Assembly: GCA_038030265.1 (NCBI GenBank)
Contig: CM075942.1
Span: forward strand, 48,016,751 to 48,080,750
Reading direction: 5' to 3'
DNA length: 64,000 nucleotides
Source: Corythucha ciliata
Lineage: Eukaryota > Arthropoda > Insecta > Hemiptera > Tingidae
Position 1 is the first letter of the stretch, and every line of letters begins with the position of its first letter. The notes beneath the pieces are model-generated. The model saw only the letters and a program-made list of their open reading frames with translations, searched no databases and was not told the origin of the DNA. Positions 52,680 to 64,000 of this stretch are shown here, in pieces. Both the position numbers and the translations under genes were made by a program.

Positions 52680-55600
52680 TTACAAGTCAGGGAGATCGTT
52701 TTCACTCGATGGCAATTGAACGTGTTTCTGGACCATGCACGAGCGTGCCACAGACTCGAACAACCTGTTTAAAAACGGGCGGGCGGATAATTTTTTGTTT
52801 ACCTCCCCCCCCCACCTTGGAGCGAACAACATAAATAAAATAAACTCACTTTTCAATTTCGGGAGCGCAATGAACGAATTCGTGGTTCCAAAATTTATAC
52901 GTGGGATTTTTGATGAGTTCGATGAAAGTGATCAGAAGACCCCAGGGGTGAGGTCGATTGACGATTAGTCTCTCGAGAAGGACACTTTAAAGAAAAAAAA
53001 AAGGCGTAGAGAAAGTCAGATGGGTTTGAGGGTGGGGTCGAGGAGATAAAACTTACCGGGTGATTTGCTCCTGAATGGCTTCGGTATTCGCTTCCGCGAA
53101 CAGGTACAAAAGAGTGCAGCTGAAGTAGTGAGTGTGACTGTTGGGGTACCTCAACTGGTTCGCGATTGCGTTAAGGAATAGATATCTCCCTGAAATAATG
53201 AATTCTTTGATATTATGAGCGAATATAAAAAATGTTGTTGAAAAAATTGTCGAAAATAGTTGAAATCCGGAGCCCATAACCATTTAGAACTGAACTCCCC
53301 GTAGACTCTACCATCAATAATGAATCACGGTTCAAGCCGATCGAAATTGATGGTACCGGCAAGGCACGGATCCACGGGGCTCATAGGGGCTTGAGAAGGG
53401 CCGTAGAGAACGTTCGGGCACGGGGATATAACTCAATGGAGCCCTTTCACCCTCTTCCCTCCACTAATTGTTTTAGTACTCGCTATAGTTTCGGGTGCAG
53501 ACAGCCACTTTGAAGGCGCGAATCGTCATTAGCACCATTTGTAGCCTCTGTAGGGCGCGTGAAATGTCAATTCTGCCATTTTTTGGGCACGAATCGTCAG
53601 TTTATACATTTTGTAAGGCGTGAAGGGTCATTTAGGCTCTTTTAGACGCTCGAATGATCGATCGATTTTTGCCACTTTCAGGACAGGAATACATAATCTG
53701 TCAAGGCCTTAAGGGCATTTCTAAGCGCGAATCGTCAGTTTAGCTATTTATAGGACGCATACAGTCAGTTTCGCTAACTTCAGGGCGTGAATAGTCAGTA
53801 TAATATTTTCAGGGCATGAATCGTCAGTTTGGTTACCTTAGGATCTGAAGGGTCAGTTTTGCCGTATTTGGAGCGGGAATTATCAATTTGACCATTTTTA
53901 GGGCTCGTAAAGTCAGAAAAGTAGGCACAAATTCCGCCAACTGAAACTTCCCTGCAACTTGACATCCACCGTCCCCCCACCCTATCACGTTGCTCAATAA
54001 AATTACGACTAACCTTCCGTATCCAAGTCGACGGCCAAATTCTGGAAAATGTCCATATGCGCCGTGTGAGCAATCGTTGTCATGTTCGGCGACTGATTCT
54101 TTTTCCGTATGTACGAAATCGCCTCGGTTCCCACGTAGAGAACGAGAGCGTTCATCAGTCGGATGTTGTAGCGTAGACCTGGCTCGTTTGATATTTGAAG
54201 ATTGCTTCGTAATTCCGAGAGGAACGTCACCGGAGCACGGGCTTTCAGGTACTGATCGAGGTCCTTGGAAAGTTCATAAAAAGGGGCGACTTAGAACAAT
54301 TTATTTGATAAGTCTTTAAAACTGCGGGTTTTACCTTTCTGAAAGAAGCCGGTTGAATGACTTCTGTGTACTCGGAGAGAATTCGAGGAGCGTTTGAGAT
54401 TTCAGGAAGCATATCGACTTTTAAATTGGGTGTGAATGGATCAGGAAGTCGCATATTTCTCGGGAAAGCCGAAAGAATCAAGTTCCTCATCTAGAAAAAT
54501 TCATACAATAAAGCTTTCCAAATTGTTCTCAACCACACGATTCAATCAACACACCTGAATGCAGTTCGGCGGAATGACGTCACAAAATCCGTAGTGATTT
54601 TCACATAGGAATTCGGGAAAATCGTGGAGCAACACTAAAAGAACCCTTAAGGTCCCCTTGTATAAAACGGTGACCGGCTTCGCGAGCTCGGCATTCCTCA
54701 AAAATGGCGCGAGAAATTTGAAAAGATCGATCAACAGTTGCGCGTACATAAACCATCCCTGTAAAAGGAGCAAAAAATTAGACGACCTAAAATGAAGATC
54801 CCCCCGCCCCCCAGTGTTTACCTTCTGCTGGGGTGTGACGCTGAGCATTCGTCCAATGAAAATTCTGTGTGAGATGATTTCAAGCCACGCGTAAGAAAAT
54901 CCGGGCGACTTGGTGGGCCGTAGAATATGGAGTACGTTGAAGTACGCGGTCAAAACCTATAAATTCATTAATTGATTTCGTTAACACTTTCATTATTTTT
55001 TGTAATTAGAAAATCGCACCTGATAGTTAATTGACTCAAAAACAGAATCTCGAGCGTTCAATTCAGTGAATAATATTATGAAAATTCTGTGGTAGGGCAA
55101 CTGCTGAAATTCCGATTGTTGAGACTCGTGATCGTGTTGGAGTACACCAGCCACAATGCCGACGATCTATAGATAAAAAGAACGTTAATTCAGACGCACT
55201 CCCAGTTACCATAAACCGGCCCGCCGTGTTACCTTGTTCAAAAGATTAATTTTAGTATTGCTATTGCTCGAGTCACCCGAGTGACGGACAAGAAGCGTGA
55301 TCAGCTTAACGTAGGCGTCGACAGTCTGAAAAATTTTCGTTCGCGCCGAAGTGGCGTTTGGACCGGTCAACTCGGGATGACATCTGTAGCACAGTTCGAC
55401 CACCATTTGTGTGCTCAGGCGGAAGAATCTCGTGATGATATCGTCGGTTTTCAATATTCCGTGGGCGTTCATCTACGGAGAAGAATTCAATAATGAAAAA
55501 TAAATAAAAATTACATTTTCAAAAACACGCGGGCACTAAAATACCTGATGGACGAACATGGAGAAAGCTTTGCTCAAATCTTTTTGCCCCTGCGGTGAGT

Positions 55601-57761
55601 GATAGATGGTCACCCAGTCTCTCAATAAGAATTCTGTTTTTTCGATGAGTTGAGGAGGGTCTTCGAAATCTCTAGCCTAAAAAAAATACTTTTATTCTAA
55701 AAAAAACACTCGTAGCTAACGAGAAAGATCTTTGTTCCTTGGTCAGAACTCCCTACCTTTCCAAGATTGACACCACTCAAAATATGCGAACCCTGACTCT
55801 TGTCAGCCAAGGGTTCGTGCGAAGATTTCAATAAATCCATGAGAGTCACTAACCTGAAAAAGGAACTAATAATTAGTTCCAATACAGTGATTATTATTGA
55901 CTGAATATTGGGGTTACTTATTTAGAAAACAAATCGTAATCATACCCTTCAGGAGGTTGTCGAGAATGAGCGGCAAGCCTCATAAGAACTTCGACGGTGT
56001 TGACGAGATCTTGTTCAGGGACGACGCCGCTGTTTCTTTCATCGATCAGATAGTATTGAACGAGTTGCATGGCAAAATTGACGGCCACGTAATTCTGGCC
56101 GTTGTCCATGGCGTGTGCCAGATGTAAATCGAATTGCGACAGGTTGATGAATTGATTACGAATTAGAGAGTCGATACAGTCCAAATTGTAGCGGTAGTCT
56201 TCTCGGCAGTCGAGGAGAGCTCTAAAAGGCGTACGAAAAATAAAATGATGGTCGACGTTGCATAGGTAGAGAAACAATTCAGATACGGTGTTTGAGTGGG
56301 GACAAATTGGCTACGTCATCAGAAACTCACGGCTTTGTCTGCCTTAATCTATGGACGTGTCCAAAGATCGTCTATTTGGTCTTAAAACCGTCAATTTAAC
56401 CAGAGAAAACGTAAAACAGACTATTTTGCCTCAAGAAACTGACAATTTCGCCTCAATAAACTAACTATTCGGTAAGTGAAGGTCCGTCACGATCTCTCGT
56501 CCAACTGCCAACGTCTACGCGGTCTCAAACTATCAATTCTATCCTACGAACTAAATTTGCGTTCTAAAAGCTGATTTTACCCCACAAACTTTCCATTCAA
56601 GAAGGTAACTACGCGCATTTCATCACTCTAACCCCGCTCATTCCGAATCTTCATTTTTGAAGAAACCGGACCCGCAGCGATGACGATGCCGATTTTGATG
56701 AAGCGAAAACCACCGAATGGTGAACCAGCCCCATAAAATTTCGCTTTTAAGGAAGGCGAACCCACCAAATTGGTTTTTAGAGTTGCCAAAACTCACGAAA
56801 TTATTGCCAGTAGGGCTATTTTCAGGGCACGAGTGCTCAGTTTCAGCACTTTCATTGAATCATTAATTTTACCATTTTTGGACGCCTAGATAGTCAGTTT
56901 TGTCATTTTTAACGCCCGAATAGTCCGTCAAGTATTTCTAGGGCACGAATGAGCAGTTCGCCATTTTTGGGCGCACTTACGGGTTAATAATTTCCAAGGC
57001 TTGCCATTTTTGTGCCGGATATGGACCGTTTGGTCATACATTTTCAATGTGAATGGCCAGTTTGGCAATTTTCAGGGTACAATTTGTCAGGGCGGACCCA
57101 TTTCTAGGGCACGAATGGTCAGTTTGCCAATTTCAGGGTGTAAATTGTCAACGGCTATTTCCAAGGCGCGAAACAGCAGTTATGCCATTTTGGGGCGTGA
57201 ATGGCGATGTTATGACGGTTGAGGGGGGCATTTGTAGGGGTTTTGAAGGGGTTGCGCGCAGCCTTCGGAGGGGGGCACCTCCCGTGTAAGAAGTCATCTA
57301 TCGACACTAAAAACTATAACTCGGTCGAAGACACTCACCCCAACCCAAACAAGAAAGAGTGACGTACCTTGTGGCGTGCTTGTTGGTCCACGCAACTCCA
57401 TAAGCTCGAGGATCTTGAAGAGTTTTAAGAATCCTGAGGTATAAATCACGGTGTCTCACGAGGGTGTCGGAGTCAATCGTTTGACTGGAGAGTTCAAGCA
57501 AACTTTCAACCGTCTGAAATCAAAAAGGTATTTGTTAAACAACGGCCGAAAAACGCAGGAATATACCTCAAATATTATTACCTTTTGAACCAATCCCATC
57601 GCGTAAAGGTCTTCACGATTTCGCCTCGTAAGAACCAATAAGTCCATTATACTTTGCACAACCGGCAATGTTTTCGATCCGAGAACAGTTTGAACGTAAT
57701 GATCCAATTCGGTGGTCAATTTCTCCAATACACTGTCCAGATCATCGGTTGACGGAAACGC
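52680..57761 (-). CDS. CNOT1: CNOT1 exons: connector region and NOT1 C-terminal domain
   Basis: Connector part: [40 protein letters not shown], then [20 protein letters not shown]. The NOT1 domain (superfamily homology domain) follows: [174 protein letters not shown] and [20 protein letters not shown]. The protein ends SSENDLPDL. In the family this domain binds the NOT2-NOT3 dimer. The last 27 residues diverge from vertebrates, as usual for this tail. Confidence 0.97.
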
Positions 57762-60700
57762 CTAAAAAACAAAAAGGAACGCACGTTTAGTGAATTATTC
57801 TCCCTCACCCACACCCCTTCAAATTTACTTACCACTGGTTTCGGCGTAAAAAGAGCCGTTTCACGATCACTGAGCGGTTGAAAGCCGGGAATGTTGCGCG
57901 CCATGTCTTCGTAAACGGCCATTTGCTGCGCAGTAACTCCACCGACTTTCAGCCGTAGTTGTTCGGGCATGCGCTCTGCTTGGTAAGTGAGAACGTTCGA
58001 ATCGCAATAACGACGGCCTTCGTTTCGAGCTATTTTCCTCCTTTCATATTCCTGAGGTACATTTAACGTTATGAAATCGCCAAATAATTAAAACCAAATA
58101 GATAATACTCACGTTAATCAAGTGTTTGTCCATTTCAGGAACACTTTTTTCCATGGCTGTTTTTTGAACGAAACAACAAGCCAATTCGATATTATCAGAC
58201 GCGATCTGAAGAGCCGCCTGTTCGATTAAAGATTTCTGACTGTCAGACGGGGACTATAAAAAAACGAAACTCATTATACATACTACAAAATTTTCAGCTA
58301 AAACCGAAGAGAAGAAAAACTTACGTGCAGAGCTGATAAGAAATTTATTTTCAAATGATTTTGCATCGAAGACAACAACTGATCGCGACAAGTTATCATA
58401 GCCATCCCAGCTGTTAAATTTCTCACCATGTGATGAGCGGCGGCTCTTATTTTATTTTCATCTGGTTCCATCGCGAAATCCTGTAATAAAAATTGTAGAA
58501 ACGCTTTCTTTAGTGAATTCACGTCAACCACGAATACATGGTCCAGAGATGGCAAACGCATTCGTAAAAGGAGGGGGGGGAGAGAATTTTACTCACTTTT
58601 TTAACGATCTGCTCCGACGTTGTGATGGCTATCTTTACAGCTCTTTCCACAACGGGCGTAACCCAGTCGAAAATAGCTCGCTCAATAGCTTGAGGAATCA
58701 CTTGTTTCAACTGTGGATGAGCCTGTACGAGAGGCTGAAAAAAAAAAAAAAAATTGTTCACCCGGAATTTCTCCCATAGTAACGTGTGGAATTACCTGTG
58801 AAGATATAACCAACAGAGTACTCAAATTAGTCGGATTGCCAACGTTAATTTGAAGATAATTGAATTTCGGCTCCGCGGGAGGACTCAGTGGAACGAGCGT
58901 TGGTGTCCTCGGTGTCACTTCTTCTGAAGGGTAAGAAGAGGAATGAAGTCCGGACATTATTTTAGGCGTGTCACCAACTTTAACAAAGTTTTCACAACCA
59001 TGAGGCGGTGTTTGCGCCATTGGTAGAGGCGTTGTGCTTTGAACTTCAGGTTTCTGTTTGGGTGGTGATAGCTGATGGTCGATATGTTTCATATTCTCGG
59101 AGTTTTTTAGGAATACTTTAGGGCGAAGGTCCTGTCACGCGAGAAAATCAAATTAGCAGCGAAATATCAAAATATGGAGAAAAAATACTATAGAGAAAAT
59201 TGATAATTACCGAAACGTCCAAAGACAAATTTTTGCACAAGACTTCTATCTCAAATTTTAAATTGAGTTTCAAGTCAGGCTCTTGGTGAAGTTCCGCCAA
59301 AACGTTCATAATAGCCATGGTCCAAGGATTTTTCGGTTTGAAGATCTAAACCACGAAATAGTCATTAAACAAATTCGTTAAATACAAAGAAAATGCAACG
59401 TTCCTACCCGGCTTTTCGCGCAAGATTCCAAAACTTTCGCAACGAAAGGAACCACATACAGCAACTCTTGTTGACCTTTGCTATACGCTTCTATGAGCAA
59501 CGATTTCACTTCCAAATCTTCCGCTCTAATCGGTTTGCTTCGCCCCAGAGTCAGCATTCCGAGCCAGTGACCAAGGTTTTTCAAGAGTGATCGATCTGAA
59601 AAGTTTGCTATCGCTTTATCAGACCGGAGAAGTACCTGGAAATTAAACATTCATTAGACATTACAATTAATTAACATCATAAAGTTTTACCCTGATGTTT
59701 CTGTAGGTTTCCTGAATTACAAGATCGTTGAGTTCTTTAACTTTGAGGACGTCGAGAAAATTCGAGTACAAGCCATGGAAATTAAGTTCAATGCTAGCAC
59801 GTTTCATGACGAGATATTGGGCCATCCAAGCGTAGTACTCTTCACTCAGAACGTCCCTCAATTCGTCTGTCTATTGATTTAAGGCCAACATAAATTACGG
59901 AAAATTTGTGAATTGAAACAAAACTATTTACTTTGGTCTGCAGGTTGACTTGACTCAGATTATTGAATATGAACGCCACTTTGTCCTGAAGTGCCTCGGG
60001 CGGAGCCGTCATTTTTTCTTCTTTCTCAGTCGCGACGAGAAGTGTGTCAATGTTGGTGGCGTTGGCGATGGAAGGCTAAAATATATATTTTTAAAAATCG
60101 CGTTCAAAAAGTACGTCGGAAGTTGAACTCACCCTAGTTGGAATAACGGCGGGTGCGGACACTTTCGCCGGCACCGCTGGCGGCGGTATCGCCGAAGTTG
60201 TGACGGGCGCCGGAGCGATTGCCTTGAACGATGTGGTGGCGGGCGGTGGACCGGTCAAGGCGGGGGGTAGAATCGAGCCGACGGGACCTTGCGGCCTGTT
60301 GGGTGGTTCTTCGGACTGAAGACCATACTCCAAATACTAGTTAAAAGAAAAACAAAGACACGCACCATGAGAGAAATAGAAAATTCGATGAGGCATAATT
60401 TCGGCCGCTGGGACGCTAACAAACACCATTCGTCAAAGGGGGATGACTCAATTTAAAAGCACTTTATCAAGACATTTCAAGAATTCTCGTCATTTGAATC
60501 CCACTACGAGCCCCCGCCATGGCACGTAATCGACTCTCGTGATAATTTTGACTTGTTTATAAGAGTTAACTGATGAAATGAAATGCGTGTCCATAAACAT
60601 AAACATAAACAAAATTTGCTCGTTAAAAAATTGGAGTATTTTCCCGTCATGACCACCTGAAACAGTGTGCCCCATCCAACAAATTAGGTCAGTATGTCAG

Positions 60701-63700
60701 GTTCCAGGTTATCGGGCTCAGAGTCTAATGTCTAGTTTCCGCTTTCAGGACAAGAAGGAGAAGCGGATAATTTCGGGATATGGAAAGTTCAGATTGTGGT
60801 CCATAACGCTAGGTCGACGGGATTTCGGTCAGTTTGCAAGAGTGTAGCAGAGAGCACCGGCGAGGGACTGAAGCACTCTTGGTCAAGACTTTTTCATCGC
60901 AGGAACAGGTTATGGTGTTCAGGCACTACAAGCGACCACAAGATCCCTCCCCCCGCCCGTTAGTGTTGATATCACTACACCGAACCAATTTATAATCACG
61001 ACTAATTATCCTCCAAAACTTACAATTCCATGGCTATTTAGCCCCAAAACTTCAATTTCGATTCGCGGATGATTTTCCGAGAAAATCGCTATTTCACTGA
61101 TTATTCTCAGAAACTTCAAATTGTCCCGCAATTTATCCTTTAAAACGCAAGGGGGCCATGGCGCGGGGTGCACATTCGCTTTGTGGGGAGGGGGTAAAAA
61201 TAATAATTGCATAGAGACCGGCTGGATTCTAAATTCAACATGGTCTGAGAGACTCGTAATCCGAAGTCACCTTTCTCAGTTGTATAGCCATGGATAGTCG
61301 ATGGCTGCAATTTAGGGAGATATGCCCATTCAAAAAGCTATTTCCAATTTTGCGTGGTTGCTTCTAGGAAAAAAAAAACTCACGGAACTGGCTCCGCAAA
61401 AAAACATTATTTCACCGGGCTATATCGCGCTTAAAAGCAATTTTTGGCGGGGTTTCGCGCTGTTGAGTAATTGAAAAAGCAATTTCGCAGGATTAGCCTA
61501 TTCAAAACCAATTTTGCGCGCCTTGCTACCCGCGCTAACATTTCACGAAGGCTGCGGTGCGGGGGGAACATTACTTGAACGGCTATTTTCCCAGGGTTCT
61601 ATAACTTTCAACTGTCACTATCACTGTCTCTTTCCACTCGTCCTCACTATCCATATGTGATTTATAGCGATTTCCATTCAACACACTACACAAGTGTAGT
61701 GCCGCGTCCTCTCCATAAACATGTGTTTCAATTCAGATAGGACGGGTGGAAAAACTTACAGCACACTAGTGTATTGCTTTGAATGGAAAACGCCATTAAT
61801 TTGGGGCGGACGGGTGGAAAAGGATATTCCTAGGAACACTGAAATCTTACAGAACGCGATTTATGCTCTATTTTAGTGTAAATAAACCTTTAAAAATAGA
61901 TTTATGAATAAGTTCTGACCCATGAAACTTCCTCATTGACAAAGCGAGCCTTACTCAACAGAAATTGGCAATTTCGTAGCTAATGATTCCCCGAACTTGT
62001 AATTTCGCAGATGATAATCATTATTCAAACCCGAAAATTTCGCGGCTACAGCTCCCGGGGAACATACAATTTCGCGCCTTATTATCCTCCGAAATATTCA
62101 ATTTTGGGGCTATTTATCCTCCAAAACATGAAGTTTCTGATGGTTATACTGCAAAACTTACAATCGAATGGCTATTTAGGCCTAAATCATTCATGTCCAA
62201 ACTCACAATTTCTGGGCTTTCACCAAACCTTGCATTTTCGTGGCAATTTAGCCCTGAAACTTCGACTTTGTGGCAACTTATTCCGATAAATTTTGGTGAT
62301 ATCGCTCGAAACCTACAATTCACGGCTACTTTCCCATCCCACCGTGCAATGTAGTGGTCATTTATCCCCCAAGCTTGGTATATTTCAAGTCAGGTAATTC
62401 AATTTCGGGGCTATTCAGACTAAAACTGGACTTTCGTGGCTATTATCACTGGAACTTGCAATTTCACGACTTTTCAGTCCAAAATTGGTGATTTTGCTAC
62501 GCGATTTACTACGCGAATCTGGCAATTTTGCTCCAATCTTCTACTTGAAACAGTAAATTTTGCGGGAAAAAATCCTTTGAGGAAGTGCTGAGAAATCCTT
62601 CGCTCAAAAGTATGGCAGGAATCGCCAAGGGTTTAGTTGTGCCGTGATAACGACAGCGGGAGTTACCGGTAGAGGAGGGGGAGCAGTACTGCGGAACACC
62701 TCGCTCGAAGCTCTCTGACTCAGAGGAGAAAGTTAACGAGGCGACCGTCGATGCCACGGGAAGCCCACGTCTTCTGATGCACAGCGAATACCCGATGGTG
62801 AACACAGTACATCCGAAGTGTGAAGTGAATGGGCAAACACCAAGATAGCGCGAGGTGGGACTCCTCCACAATCAACACTCTCAACGGTGTAGTTCACTTA
62901 TCTCGACAACGAAAAAGCCAGTGGAGAGGCCCTGCCTGTGACGAGGGTACCCTCAGTACCACTCCTTGGCCTAGTCCCGTGTTTTTTCCATATCCCCAAG
63001 GAATGCGTTGTGCTCTTTTAGCAGCACCATAATTAAGGTTGCTAAATTATTACAATGACCTACCAAGGCGTAAGCCACACGCTGGCTTAGGTTCGTCTTA
63101 GTCAGGGCCGCGTGACGGTGACACGTCTCCACTCCCCCCTCGCCACAATGAGACAACTCGCGAGTAAGGCGAAAATATATACCAACGACTTACCTCAATT
63201 AAATGAGGAGGAAACTGTGAGTAGTGCGGTATGTTCGTGATATGCTCGCAGTATTTTTGATAGTCTTTCAATTTCGTTTTAAACCGGTCGAGAGCGGCGA
63301 TGCCGAACAGAAACATTTTACTCTCTGGCGGTTTTCTAAGAGCGTCGAGAACGTAGCGCAGAGCGAGTCCAAGCTCACGATAATCACTGTGTTGATAGAA
63401 GTTAAATTTTGTTGAATATGTTGCGATTTTGTATGAATAAAGCCCTCCACTTACACGACGAGACCGCGTTCGATTATCCCACCGAATAACTGCGCGGTGA
63501 TAAAGAGCTCTTTGTCCGGGTACTGAGGAAAGAATTTGTACTCTTCGAACAAATTTCGCAGCATACACAAGTAGATATCCTGAAAATTACAATTTAAACA
63601 ACTTTAAAAAATGCTTTTTTGTACGAGACAACATTAAAACCGACCCGTTCTTTGCCAATAGGAGAATCCATGAATTGTTTAAGCAGGTCAAGGACTTCGT

Positions 63701-64000
63701 CGATTGAAATTGTAGGGTGGGGAGGGTGATTGTAAATCCTTTGAAAGTAACAATTTGCTTCATCCTCGATTTCTTTCGCGACTAAACATGAACAAAAAAG
63801 TGGTTTCAATTGATCAGAAACGACAAAAGCCGAACCTGTAGTACTTACAAACTCGGTTTTTATCAACAGAATTTTGCGCCTGTTGCGGCTGTTGTTGTTG
63901 GGCCATCTGAAGACGAGCCATGGTGGGGGGAACAGAGACGCCAACTTGAGGTACTAACGAGGGTCCGGGTGCGCCGAGTTGCATCATTGGAAACGCCGGT
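52680..64000 (-). CDS. CNOT1: CNOT1, scaffold of the CCR4-NOT complex (28 coding exons, 5' part outside window)
   Basis: Coding exons, 5' to 3' on the minus strand: 63849-64000 (partial), 63645-63781, 63455-63579, 63194-63386, 60133-60336, 59932-60075, 59691-59870, 59408-59635, 59211-59345, 58796-59131, 58597-58734, 58325-58480, 58113-58253, 57833-58051, 57582-57761, 57368-57513, 55946-56221, 55757-55853, 55545-55676, 55233-55472, 55020-55166, 54822-54956, 54555-54758, 54335-54490, 54014-54263, 53057-53189, 52850-52984, 52680-52764. Every intron is GT-AG, all phases agree, and the stop is TAA at 52680-52682. The total is about 1600 residues; human CNOT1 has about 2376, so roughly 800 N-terminal residues lie beyond the right edge. 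CNOT1 is the large cytoplasmic scaffold that holds the deadenylases CAF1 and CCR4, CNOT9 and the NOT2-NOT3 module for mRNA poly(A) shortening and repression. Two introns (60337-63193 and 56222-57367) are inflated with repeats; most others are short. Confidence 0.97.
53500..53920 (-). repeat. Degenerate tandem array in a CNOT1 intron, CATTTTCAGGGCGCGAATCGTCAGTTT family
   Basis: About ten phrases of 35-45 bases inside the intron between exons 54014-54263 and 53057-53189. The same phrase fills 56.8-57.25 kb in another CNOT1 intron, and the inverse occurs at 28.1 kb. Confidence 0.8.
56800..57250 (-). repeat. Degenerate tandem array in a CNOT1 intron, same family as 53.5 kb
   Basis: About ten phrases (GGGCACGAATGGTCAGTTTG, CCATTTTTGGGCG) in the intron between exons 57368-57513 and 55946-56221. 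To its left, 56340-56640 holds further loose phrases ending in AACTGACAATTT. Confidence 0.8.
57833..59131 (-). CDS. CNOT1: CNOT1 exons: variable linker and CNOT9-binding domain
   Basis: Exon 58796-59131 (112 codons) is mostly a Ser/Thr/Pro-rich linker ([36 protein letters not shown]) with little conservation. It ends in the conserved [20 protein letters not shown]. The DUF3819/CNOT9-binding helices follow: [100 protein letters not shown] and [20 protein letters not shown]. Family knowledge: this domain binds CNOT9, which receives GW182 and other repressors. Confidence 0.95.
59211..60336 (-). CDS. CNOT1: CNOT1 exons: Pro/Ala linker and MIF4G domain
   Basis: Exon 60133-60336 starts [20 protein letters not shown] and then becomes a Pro/Ala-rich linker ([29 protein letters not shown]) with high third-position GC. 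The MIF4G fold follows: [105 protein letters not shown] and [20 protein letters not shown]. In the family this domain docks the CAF1 deadenylase (CNOT7/8) with its CCR4 partner. Conservation here is very high. Confidence 0.96.
61630..61822. mobile_element. Fold-back, MITE-like element in CNOT1 intron
   Basis: The left end TTTCCACTCGTCC and the inverse of the right end TTTTCCACCCGTCC match. Inside are a second pair, TTTCCATTCAA / TTGAATGGAAA, and a third, ACACTACACAAGTGTAGTG with CACACTAGTGTATTG. About 190 bp, non-coding. The flanks give no clear target duplication. Confidence 0.6.
61940..62540 (-). repeat. Degenerate tandem array, AACTTGCAATTTCGCGGCTA family, in CNOT1 intron
   Basis: About 15 phrases of 35-45 bases such as 'cgaaacttgcaatttcgtggctatttatcc'. 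The same words occur at 60.99-61.14 kb and, inverted, at 37.9-38.1 kb. Confidence 0.8.
63194..64000 (-). CDS. CNOT1: CNOT1 exons: Gln/Pro linker and TTP-binding HEAT region
   Basis: The partial first exon is low complexity, with a [12 protein letters not shown] run. It is followed by [60 protein letters not shown] and [20 protein letters not shown]. In vertebrates this helical-repeat region (about residues 800-1000) binds the zinc-finger repressor tristetraprolin and related recruiters. Junctions: the Phe codon is split between 63849 and 63781, and the Val codon is split between 63455 and 63386. Confidence 0.95.

Larger units (their letters stand above)
60337..63193 (-). other. Large CNOT1 intron filled with repeats
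   Basis: This 2.86 kb intron splits the TTP-binding and linker exons. It holds repeat phrases at 60990-61140 and 61380-61560, a fold-back at 61630-61822, a copy of the 24.2 kb dispersed segment (61850-61940) and another array (61940-62540). A GC-richer block without repeats (62550-63170) follows, in which I recognise nothing. Confidence 0.85.

Noticed and set aside
55281..55493. Plus-strand frames overlapping CNOT1 exons (also 55897-56127, 54009-54319, 59393-59590)
   Set aside because: Shadows of conserved minus-strand CNOT1 exons.
62509..62871. 120-codon minus-strand frame in the CNOT1 intron
   Set aside because: Ser/Arg-rich without recognisable domain, no splice context, and it begins in repeat sequence. 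Reported only as an unexplained block.

Overview
The window is animal nuclear DNA. Its genes are split by GT-AG introns, it carries non-LTR retrotransposons of the Jockey type and DNA transposons, and most of it is non-coding. The Jockey-type reverse transcriptases and the mariner- and hAT-like elements suggest an arthropod. That is an inference; I cannot name the species.

Two conserved genes are readable and converge tail to tail. On the + strand, the last five coding exons of a WDR47 (nemitin) homologue encode its seven-bladed WD40 domain (32764-36698). A further open exon at 12056-12475 is proline-rich and ends at a phase-0 donor, which matches the phase-0 acceptor at 32764. It may be an upstream or alternative first exon of the same gene, across a 20 kb intron. 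On the - strand, 28 coding exons (64000 down to 52680) encode about 1600 C-terminal residues of CNOT1, the scaffold of the CCR4-NOT deadenylase. They cover the TTP-binding region, MIF4G, the CNOT9-binding domain and the NOT1 C-terminal domain. The N-terminal third of CNOT1 lies beyond the window. All exon joins keep frame, with no frameshift or internal stop.

The 16 kb between the two stop codons is a transposon nest. It holds a minus-strand Jockey copy (38158-41110, interrupted), two unusual short-repeat arrays (41.8-43.1 kb) and a plus-strand Jockey copy (43444-45790) that is split by a 278 bp hAT-type MITE. Next come a 2.5 kb hAT-type element with GAGACC-repeat termini (46453-48958) and a set of 130 bp direct and inverted repeats (49.4-50.4 kb). 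The left half of the window holds a decayed LINE reverse transcriptase cut by a TA-flanked MITE (4.4-5.4 kb), a tRNA-Thr-like sequence (3461-3533) and a mariner-like element with exceptionally long terminal inverted repeats (21807-23937).

The most distinctive feature is a series of degenerate short-period tandem repeats in the introns and intergenic DNA. At least five word families recur (for example AATTCGCGGCTAAAATTGAG), several built around TTCGCGG. They recur in both orientations in introns of both genes. I found no defence, biosynthetic or other multi-gene system. The novelty here is in the repeats and nested transposons.
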